Notes under the pieces: model-generated
Told to the model about the DNA's origin: nothing
Databases searched by the model: none
The model's input: the letters and a program-made list of their open reading frames with translations, nothing else
Source: Rufibacter roseolus
Lineage (GTDB): Bacteria; Bacteroidota; Bacteroidia; Cytophagales; Hymenobacteraceae
Reading direction: 5' to 3'
DNA length: 64,000 bases
Assembly: GCF_017916365.1 (NCBI RefSeq)
Contig: NZ_JAFMSU010000001.1
Span: forward strand, 992,001 to 1,056,000
In this document: in pieces, positions 57,849 through 64,000 of the stretch
Numbering within the stretch: the first letter of the stretch is position 1
Layout of the letters: the number at the start of each line of letters is the position of its first letter
Translations under genes and position numbers: made by a program

Positions 57849-57884
57849 GTTTCTGCCCCGATTTCTGGAAAACAGCCCCGAAAC
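57849..57884. repeat. dispersed palindrome copy
   Basis: Exactly 36 nt: GTTTCTGCCCCGATTTCTGG, AAAACAGCCCCGAAAC. It lies between hemJ and the next minus-strand gene, ending 7 nt before that gene's stop. Confidence 0.75.
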
Positions 57885-57891
57885 GGACTCT

Positions 57892-58527
57892 CTACAAGGA
57901 AAGGCGCACGCCTATGGCCAGGTTAAGGATATCCGGCACGGAGATGCCTTTGTTCCGGTACTTGTCCACGATCATGACGTCGCTGGTCCCGATCTCGCCG
58001 TAGAGTTCGCCGTAGTGGGGCCGCTTTTTGCCGCCAAACTCCCGGCCCAGCGAGGAACCCACAAAGGGCAGGATACGCGTGGCGGTGGGCCAGATGTAGT
58101 ACCCCTCGGGGTAGTGCTTGGGGAAGAAGGTCTCAAACTGTTCGCCAATGGTCATACTGATGCCTGCGCCCGCCTTGATCCAGCTGATCTGGAAACCCTT
58201 GAACAGTGGCTTGGGATGGCTCTGGTAGTAGACCCGGGTGGTAAAGGTGTGGGTGGTGTTCTTGAACCCGTAGTTGGGCGTGAACCCATACATGAGCTCG
58301 GCGTTGGTGCGGTCATGTTTCCCGAAATCGTAGCCCACGCCCGCAGCCAGGATACCTATAAGGCCGGCGTGCTGCATCACCACATAGTCTGGGGCGTACC
58401 ATTTGTTTTTAGGGCGGTCTACCTTATCAGAGGCAATTGGGGAGGCGTTATCAGAGGTGTCCTGCGCGGTGGCAGTAAGGGAGAGCGTGAGGCAGAAAAG
58501 CAGGCAAAAAGCGGAAAGGTTTCTCAT
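57892..58527 (-). CDS. exported barrel-like protein of unknown function
   Basis: 211 residues with a signal peptide (MRNLSAFCLLFCLTLSLTATAQ). Glycine/aromatic strands (GLIGILAAGVGYDFGK, ELMYGFTPNYGFKNTTHTFT, FQISWIKAGAGISMTIG) and a C-terminal AIGVRLSL ending suggest an outer-membrane beta-barrel. No named family. It follows the metallophosphoesterase by 6 nt on the same strand, forming a two-gene operon. Confidence 0.72.
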   Translation of the reverse strand: MRNLSAFCLLFCLTLSLTATAQDTSDNASPIASDKVDRPKNKWYAPDYVVMQHAGLIGILAAGVGYDFGKHDRTNAELMYGFTPNYGFKNTTHTFTTRVYYQSHPKPLFKGFQISWIKAGAGISMTIGEQFETFFPKHYPEGYYIWPTATRILPFVGSSLGREFGGKKRPHYGELYGEIGTSDVMIVDKYRNKGISVPDILNLAIGVRLSL

Positions 58528-58533
58528 ACAGAA

Positions 58534-59346
58534 TCAGAAATCAATTTTTTCGTAGGTGGCCTGGTTTCCAATCACTGTCACCATCACATAGCTCCGCTTT
58601 AAAGACGCGGCGGTAGTCACGTAGGGAATACCGTCCTGGTACAGCTCAGAGGCGCGGTAGTTGTGTGTGTGGCCGTGCAAAGAAAGGCGCACGTTGTATT
58701 TGCGCATGAGGTTCACGTAAGTCTGTTCCTGGGCCGGGTTGGCTTCGCTGTTGTCAGGGATGATGTGCGAAATCACGAATTTGTTCACAATGGTCTGGGG
58801 AGTCTGCAGTTCCCGTTCCAGCCAGTTCACGTCGGGCACGCTCGCGTCAAACTCCAGGAAGTTGGTATTGAGCAGGATGAATTTGTTTGGCCCGAAGGTG
58901 AAGGAGTGGTTCAGGGGGCCATACATTTCCTTGTAAAGCTTGTCGCCGTCGCCCAGGCAGTCATGGTTCCCGATCACGGTAACGTACGGCATCTTCAGTT
59001 TGGCCAGCACGCGGTGCATGCGCTCATACTCATCAGTGAAGGCGTAGTTTGTTAAGTCACCGGCGTGGATTACAAAGGCAATGTCGCGGGAGTTCATGTC
59101 TTTCACCATGTCCTCGGTCTCGGCAAAGTAGCCTTGGGTATCACCGGTCAACGCGAAGCGCAGCGGGGTCTCTGGGTTGTACTGGCTTTCCAGGGCTTTG
59201 ATGCGGGCTACGTTCTGGGCGGTAAGGTTTTTGAACTCAAGGTTACCTGCGTACGGGTGGTACTCAAACATATCGCAGGCCGATAGAAGGAAGAGAAAAG
59301 CCAGTGCCAGCCACTTGCAGGGCGGCGGCAGAAAGTATGTTTTCAT
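58534..59346 (-). CDS. lipoprotein calcineurin-like metallophosphoesterase
   Basis: 270 residues with a lipoprotein signal (LALAFLFLLSACDMFE, Cys at about 24). The five calcineurin-type motifs are visible: ALTGDTQGYF, VIHAGDLTNYA, VIGNHDCLGDG, FVISHIIPDN and LHGHTHNYRA, supplying the two-metal centre. It is probably a surface or periplasmic phosphodiesterase/phosphatase, substrate unknown. It is the first gene of an operon with the barrel-like protein 6 nt downstream. Confidence 0.9.
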   Translation of the reverse strand: MKTYFLPPPCKWLALAFLFLLSACDMFEYHPYAGNLEFKNLTAQNVARIKALESQYNPETPLRFALTGDTQGYFAETEDMVKDMNSRDIAFVIHAGDLTNYAFTDEYERMHRVLAKLKMPYVTVIGNHDCLGDGDKLYKEMYGPLNHSFTFGPNKFILLNTNFLEFDASVPDVNWLERELQTPQTIVNKFVISHIIPDNSEANPAQEQTYVNLMRKYNVRLSLHGHTHNYRASELYQDGIPYVTTAASLKRSYVMVTVIGNQATYEKIDF

Positions 59347-59504
59347 GGATTTGACGCTATAGAATAGATAGAACGGTATTTTTCTCCTATACCCATTACT
59401 GGGGGCAAGGTTGCTGCTTTTGCGGCTTATACGTAAATAAGCGCCCTCGGAGGTTCTGTCTTTAGATATTTATAGTAAGATGTTTAAAACCTGATCTTTG
59501 TAAT

Positions 59505-59512
59505 TATATTTG
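59505..59512 (+). promoter_or_regulatory. candidate Bacteroidota -7 element
   Basis: TATATTTG fits TAnnTTTG. The -33 side is weak (TGTTT about 20 nt upstream). It would place transcription start near 59519, supporting the internal ATG at 59538 as the translation start of the following gene. Confidence 0.3.
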
Positions 59513-59537
59513 TTTTATGCGTAGAACCTGTTCCGGA

Positions 59538-60011
59538 ATGAGAATCCTGCTTCTTTTGCCAACTTTATTCCTGTTGGTGGGTTTTGCATGTAAAAGATTG
59601 CCAGAGACAGAACAAGACACCCAGACAGAGATGCCCAGGTCATCGTCCAAGCTTAGTTCCATCACAGAAAAGCCCCCGGTTTCTGACCAGAAACCTGTGG
59701 CGCCCGGGCGTGCCCGCGCGGTGCTGGAGGTGGTGAGGATCTTGCCTGAGCTGGAGCCCGCCGGCAAAGGACCCTGCAGCCAGGCGCCCTGCAAGGCCGA
59801 GGTGCGCATTACGCAGGTGCTGGGCTACGGATCTGGTTTCAACAAATCACTGGGGCAGGGACAGCAGATGCTGGCTTACTTCCCCATGACGGTGCAGCCC
59901 GGCAAAGGCAGACCGGGCGTAACCGCCGGAAAGAAAATCAAAGCCGAACTGAAAAGCTCTCTTAACGAGAAAGACCCTTTGGTGATCCAGTCCTATGCCT
60001 TGTCAGAATGA
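59538..60011 (+). CDS. lipoprotein of unknown function
   Basis: About 157 residues with a lipoprotein signal (MRILLLLPTLFLLVGFAC). A Ser/Pro/Thr-rich linker (about 25-55) precedes a small domain with a paired cysteine segment (GKGPCSQAPCKAEVRITQVL). The family is not recognised. An ATG seven codons upstream (59517) is in frame; the later start gives a standard signal and fits the promoter-like motif at 59505. Confidence 0.7.
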   Translation: MRILLLLPTLFLLVGFACKRLPETEQDTQTEMPRSSSKLSSITEKPPVSDQKPVAPGRARAVLEVVRILPELEPAGKGPCSQAPCKAEVRITQVLGYGSGFNKSLGQGQQMLAYFPMTVQPGKGRPGVTAGKKIKAELKSSLNEKDPLVIQSYALSE

Positions 60012-60085
60012 GTTTTTTATAGCCGCTTTTTCGCCTAAGTATCATAAATCCACAGTACTTCAGACCACAACCACATAAATTTTTC

Positions 60086-62962
60086 ATGGAACGTTTATCC
60101 CCGCAGCGTCAATTCTGGATGTCAGGCGCTTTGCTTCTTTTCTTTGGGGCATTACTTTACCTTGCTGCTTCCCCAGCCTTTATGGGTGGCCGGGAAACGC
60201 ATTTCTCGGCCCAGGGCCTGAAAGAGGCTGGGCGGGTGGCACGCGCAGAGCGCCTGCACAAGAAAGGCGCCATCGGCAGCGAAGAAGACCCAGATGCCCG
60301 GCAGGCGTATGAGGTGTCAAGGTTAAGGGACCCGGCTACCGGCAAAATCCCCGAAGGCATCAGAGAACTGGAGCTGGCTTATTCCAACAGAATCCTCACG
60401 GCAGAGCAGGTCCTGTTCCAGGCGAATCCTTATGCCCGCATGGCCACTTTCACCTGGGACAGACGCGGTCCTTACAACATTGGCGGCCGTACCCGCGCCC
60501 TGGCTATTGATGTGGCCAATGAGAACAACATCCTGGCGGGTGGCGTGTCTGGCGGCATGTGGCGCAGCAGCAACGGCGGTAATTCCTGGGTAAAGGTTAC
60601 CAATCCCAACATGCTGCACAGTGTTACCACCATTTCGCAGGACAAAAGAGCCGGCAAGCGCAATGTCTGGTATTACGGTACGGGTGAGCTGATTGGTAAC
60701 TCCGCTAATGCGCCCGGCGCCTCCTACTACGGAAACGGGATCTTCAAATCCATTGACAACGGCGTGACCTGGAACCCGCTGCCCAGCACCCAGACCGATG
60801 ATTACACCTCGTTTACCAGCGTTTTCCAGTATAACTACCGCGTAGCCACCAATCCGGCCAACGCCACCCAGGACGAGGTATTTGCGGCCACGGCGGGCTC
60901 TATCCGGCGCTCGGTCAACGGCGGAACCACCTGGGACTATGTTCTGGGTTTCGGGGCTGATACCGAGGATTTCAACACCAGTCCTTTCTTCACCGATATC
61001 GCGATTGGGAATAACGGCGCCATGTACGCGACCTTGAGCCAGTATGCCAACGGCGGTCGCACCTCCACCAAGAAAGGCATTTACCGCTCCACCAACGGCA
61101 CCACCTGGACCGACATTACCCCCGCTGATTTCCCGGAGACCTATGAGCGCATTGTGATGGACATTTCGCAGTCTAACGAGAATATAGTCTACTTCTTTGT
61201 TTATACCACGGAGAACGCCGGCAGCGAAGCCAACCTTTGGAAATACCAGTATGGGTCTGGAAACGGCAGTGGCACAGGCGGCACCTGGACTGATCTAAGC
61301 GCAAACCTGCCAATGCTGGGCGGTAAGTCCGGGGACCTGGACCTGCAGGGCGGGTACAACATGGTGGTAAGGTCCAAACCCACCGATCCTAACCTGGTGG
61401 TGTTGGGTGGTACCAACCTTTACCGCTCTACCAGTGGCTTTACCAACACTACCGCCACTACTAAGATTGGAGGTTACATTGCCTCAAATGCCACTTATGA
61501 GCAATACCCCAACCATCACCCAGACCAGCACGAGGTAGTCTTCTACAAGAGCAGCCCCAACACCATGATCTCTGCGCATGACGGCGGGCTTTCCAGAACG
61601 AACAATGTGCTGGCGGGCTCGGTGGCGTGGGAGTCTCTGAACCGGGGCTACCAGACCACGCAGTTCTACACCGTGGCTTTTGACCTGAACACCACCGATG
61701 ATTTTGTGGTGGGCGGTATGCAAGACAACGGCTGCTGGGCCGTGGACAACATTGAAGAGCAGACCAACTGGGTAGAACAACTGGGCGGAGATGGGGCCTT
61801 TACGGCGGTCACTACGCATTCCATCCTGGTGTCTTCCCAGAACGGCACGGTGTACCGCTTTGCTTTCAATAACAACGGAGACTATACCGGCTACGCACGC
61901 ATTGACCCGCCTAAAGCCGGCGGTTACCTGTTTGTGAACCCGTACACCATTGACCCTAACAATGAGTACCACATGTTCCTGCCGGCCGGAGACACCCTGT
62001 GGCGGAACAAGAACATCTCGCAGATTCCGGCCAACAGCACCGGAAACCAGTCTAACCTGGGCTGGGAAGTGGTAACCAGGCTGACTTCTTCTGAGGAGAT
62101 TTCTGCGGTATCGGTGAGTAAGTCGCCGGCCAACGTGGTGTACTTCGGGACCCGGTCCGGGAAACTCTACAAGTTCAATGATGCATCTGCTACTTCCCCT
62201 ACCCGTACCACCGTTACCGGAACCAGCTTCCCATCGGGGGCGAACATAGGCTGTATTGCCATTGACCCGCGCGATGCGAACAAAGCGATTGTGGTGTTCA
62301 CGAACTACAAAGTGGAAAGCCTCTTCTCCACCACCAACGGTGGAACTTCCTGGACGGCTATCTCGGGGAACCTGGAGGAGAACGGAGATGAGGAAGGAAA
62401 TGGTCCGTCAACCAGATGGCTCACCATCCTGCCTAACCCTGATGGCACCACCAAATACCTGGTGGGTACCAGCACCGGCTTGTATTCCACGGCTACTCTT
62501 AGCGGCAGAAACACCAACTGGATAAGGGAGGGTGCCAGCTCTATTGGCCAGGTGCCGGTAGACATGGTGCTCAGCCGTACCACCGATGACCTGGTGCTGG
62601 TAGGTACCCACGGAAACGGGGTGTACAGCCGCCGCTACTCAGGGCCGCTCGCCTCACCGGAAGAAATAGCCAATGCCGCGCAGTTCGGACTGAAGCAGAA
62701 CTACCCTAACCCTTTCCGCTCAGGATCGGTGACTACCATTCCTTTCTCTCTGGAGAAATCAGCCAACGTGAAGCTGACGGTATATGACCTGAGCGGCAGA
62801 ACGGTGGCCACCCTGGTGAACGGCAGAAAGCAGGCCGGAACGCACCAGGTTAACTGGGACGGCAGGGCTGGCAGCGGCGGAATTGTTGCCTCAGGCAATT
62901 ATCTGTACCAGCTTACCATTGATGGCAAGCAGTACACCAAACGCCTGACCTTCCTCCGGTAA
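60086..62962 (+). CDS. large secreted BNR/sialidase-like beta-propeller protein with T9SS sorting domain
   Basis: 958 residues. After an N-terminal signal/anchor (about 10-32) come a charged region and several Asp-box/BNR-type repeats (GMWRSSNGGNSWVKV, GIFKSIDNGVTWNPLP, SIRRSVNGGTTWDYVL, GIYRSTNGTTWTDI, LFSTTNGGTSWTAI), forming a VPS10/sialidase-like propeller (about 125-850). The C-terminal 80 residues (LKQNYPNPFRSGSVTTIPFS ... NYLYQLTIDGKQYTKRLTFL) are a type A T9SS sorting domain. It is exported to the surface or released. Propeller function, adhesion or glycan binding, is inferred. Confidence 0.9.
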   Translation: MERLSPQRQFWMSGALLLFFGALLYLAASPAFMGGRETHFSAQGLKEAGRVARAERLHKKGAIGSEEDPDARQAYEVSRLRDPATGKIPEGIRELELAYSNRILTAEQVLFQANPYARMATFTWDRRGPYNIGGRTRALAIDVANENNILAGGVSGGMWRSSNGGNSWVKVTNPNMLHSVTTISQDKRAGKRNVWYYGTGELIGNSANAPGASYYGNGIFKSIDNGVTWNPLPSTQTDDYTSFTSVFQYNYRVATNPANATQDEVFAATAGSIRRSVNGGTTWDYVLGFGADTEDFNTSPFFTDIAIGNNGAMYATLSQYANGGRTSTKKGIYRSTNGTTWTDITPADFPETYERIVMDISQSNENIVYFFVYTTENAGSEANLWKYQYGSGNGSGTGGTWTDLSANLPMLGGKSGDLDLQGGYNMVVRSKPTDPNLVVLGGTNLYRSTSGFTNTTATTKIGGYIASNATYEQYPNHHPDQHEVVFYKSSPNTMISAHDGGLSRTNNVLAGSVAWESLNRGYQTTQFYTVAFDLNTTDDFVVGGMQDNGCWAVDNIEEQTNWVEQLGGDGAFTAVTTHSILVSSQNGTVYRFAFNNNGDYTGYARIDPPKAGGYLFVNPYTIDPNNEYHMFLPAGDTLWRNKNISQIPANSTGNQSNLGWEVVTRLTSSEEISAVSVSKSPANVVYFGTRSGKLYKFNDASATSPTRTTVTGTSFPSGANIGCIAIDPRDANKAIVVFTNYKVESLFSTTNGGTSWTAISGNLEENGDEEGNGPSTRWLTILPNPDGTTKYLVGTSTGLYSTATLSGRNTNWIREGASSIGQVPVDMVLSRTTDDLVLVGTHGNGVYSRRYSGPLASPEEIANAAQFGLKQNYPNPFRSGSVTTIPFSLEKSANVKLTVYDLSGRTVATLVNGRKQAGTHQVNWDGRAGSGGIVASGNYLYQLTIDGKQYTKRLTFLR

Positions 62963-62975
62963 AACACCCACCGCT

Positions 62976-63027
62976 TTAAAACAGAAGAAGCTGCCCGAGA
63001 GTACTCCGGCAGCTTCTTCTGTTTTAA
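62976..63027. terminator. strong bidirectional terminator
   Basis: Perfect 20-bp stem with a 12-nt loop; A- and T-rich ends. It ends the T9SS propeller gene. Confidence 0.9.
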
Positions 63028-63051
63028 GGGTAATTTTTAACCAAGGATTAC

Positions 63052-63091
63052 AAAATAGAAAGGGAGCCTCTCAAGGCTCCCTTTCTATTTT
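63052..63091. terminator. second strong terminator, for hemB
   Basis: Perfect 17-bp stem around a 6-nt loop (TCTCAA) with T-rich tails. It faces the minus-strand hemB gene and overlaps the dispersed palindrome at 63088. Confidence 0.9.
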
Positions 63092-63121
63092 AAGGCTGTT
63101 TCTGGTAAAACAGGGCATAAA
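63088..63121. repeat. dispersed palindrome copy
   Basis: TTTTAAGGCTGTTTCTGG, TAAAACAGGGCATAAA. It lies just after the hemB stop. Confidence 0.7.
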
Positions 63122-63125
63122 TGAA

Positions 63126-64000
63126 TTAGCGCTTCACGTACTGGGCAAACTCCTTCGCGAAGTAAGTGAGGATGATGTCTGCGCCGGCGCGTTTCATGCT
63201 CAACAGCGTTTCCAGCATGATCTTCTCTCCGTCCAGCCAGCCGTTCTGGGCCGCGGCTTTCACCATGGCGTACTCGCCGCTCACGTTGTAGGCCGCGATG
63301 GGCAGGTTAGAGTTATCTCGGAGCGATTTGATTACGTCCAGGTAGGAGAGGGCGGGCTTCACCATGAGGTAATCGGCGCCTTCCAGGGTGTCCAGTTCGG
63401 CCTCGATGAGGGCCTCGCGGCTGTTGGCAGGGTTCATCTGGTAGGTTTTCTTGTCGCCGTGCTTGGGGGCAGATTCAAGGGCATCGCGGAACGGACCGTA
63501 GAAGCCGCTAGCGTACTTGGCAGTGTAGCTCATGATAGACACGTTATAGAAGGCGTGCTTGTCCAGGAGCTGGCGGATGTGCGCCACGCGGCCGTCCATC
63601 ATGTCTGACGGAGCCACGATATCGGCGCCGGCCTGGGCCTGCGCCAAAGCCATCTGGCCTAGAACTTCCAGAGAGGCATCGTTGATGATCTCGCCGTTGT
63701 CCACAATGCCGTCGTGGCCGTCGGTGCTGTAAGGGTCCATGGCTACATCGGTTGCCAGCACGATGCCGGGGAACTGACGCTTCAACTCAGAGATGGTCTT
63801 CAGGAAAAGACCCTCAGGGTTCTTGCTCTCCTGCGCAAAGCGGTCTTTCTTGTCCTCGGAGATGTTGGGGAACGGCGCGAAGGCTTTGAGGCCCAGTTCC
63901 ACACACTGGCCTACCTCGTCTACCAGGCGGTCCAGGCTGAAACGGGAGATGCCGGGCATGGACGGAATGGCTTGCTGCACATTCTGGCCTTCGGTGACAA
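63126..64000 (-). CDS. hemB: porphobilinogen synthase (delta-aminolevulinic acid dehydratase), 5' end beyond the window
   Basis: Condenses two aminolevulinate molecules to porphobilinogen in heme synthesis. About 291 residues are visible; the frame runs past the window edge (VTEGQNVQQAIPSMPG continues inward from the typical FVTEG), so the annotated start is missing. Both Schiff-base lysine regions are present, MSYTAKYASGFYGPFRDA and YLMVKPALSYLD. The metal region is AMDPYSTDGHDGIVDNGEI without the cysteine cluster, the magnesium-type form. It shares its strand and pathway with hemJ at 57.2 kb. Confidence 0.95.
   Translation of the reverse strand, partial: VTEGQNVQQAIPSMPGISRFSLDRLVDEVGQCVELGLKAFAPFPNISEDKKDRFAQESKNPEGLFLKTISELKRQFPGIVLATDVAMDPYSTDGHDGIVDNGEIINDASLEVLGQMALAQAQAGADIVAPSDMMDGRVAHIRQLLDKHAFYNVSIMSYTAKYASGFYGPFRDALESAPKHGDKKTYQMNPANSREALIEAELDTLEGADYLMVKPALSYLDVIKSLRDNSNLPIAAYNVSGEYAMVKAAAQNGWLDGEKIMLETLLSMKRAGADIILTYFAKEFAQYVKR

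Overview
The window looks like a chromosomal segment of a Bacteroidota bacterium, most likely order Cytophagales, family Hymenobacteraceae (Rufibacter/Pontibacter-like). This is an inference from type IX secretion C-terminal sorting domains, a TonB-dependent receptor, exported two-domain M16 peptidase, GH3/GH9/GH172 glycosidases, near absence of Shine-Dalgarno sequences and a GC-moderate background. No rRNA, tRNA or CRISPR array was seen.

Layout. 1-20.5 kb: carbonic anhydrase with a TetR regulator, YhcH-family protein, retropepsin-like lipoprotein, HTH membrane protein, a GH3 enzyme, DJ-1/PfpI and DsbA/FrnE proteins, a GntP permease, a CPA2 antiporter, an NAD(P)-binding DUF2867 protein, two tandem small paralogues, a GH9 cellulase-like enzyme and a serine hydrolase. 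20.6-22.9 kb: short AT-rich cassette array A. 22.9-29.4 kb: ordinary exported enzymes (T9SS metallophosphoesterase, GH172/DUF2961, lipoprotein, S33 hydrolase) with one attC-like remnant. 29.4-36 kb: cassette array B. 36.2-64 kb: TonB receptor, M16 protease, second serine hydrolase, ruvX-def, zinc phospholipase-like protein, two related proteins of unknown function, CtpA-type protease, homogentisate dioxygenase, a REP-associated transposase element, GroES-like co-chaperone, SDYEK-repeat protein, hemJ, a calcineurin-type phosphatase, a large T9SS beta-propeller protein, and hemB running off the right edge.

Main discovery. Two arrays of small minus-strand genes are integron cassette arrays without a visible integrase. 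Eleven attC-like sites follow the gene stops. For each cassette the first bases after the G^TT crossover point match the complement of the R'' core of its own attC, as integron theory requires. Both arrays are headed by the same 32-nt box (26/32 identical), which ends in a promoter-like TATATTCG and lies 66-100 nt before the first cassette; it is a candidate shared Pc/attI region. A degraded attC at about 27.4 kb suggests the intervening block has also exchanged cassettes.

Second discovery. About two dozen host intergenic regions carry a diverged imperfect palindrome, often exactly 36 nt long (GTTT...AAAC ends with a GTTTTC-nGG-GAAAAC type centre). It is absent from both cassette arrays. Other repeats include a RAYT transposase between perfect 35-bp inverted repeats, a nested-palindrome element at 38.6-38.9 kb, and a hairpin-rich region at 46 kb with no credible gene.
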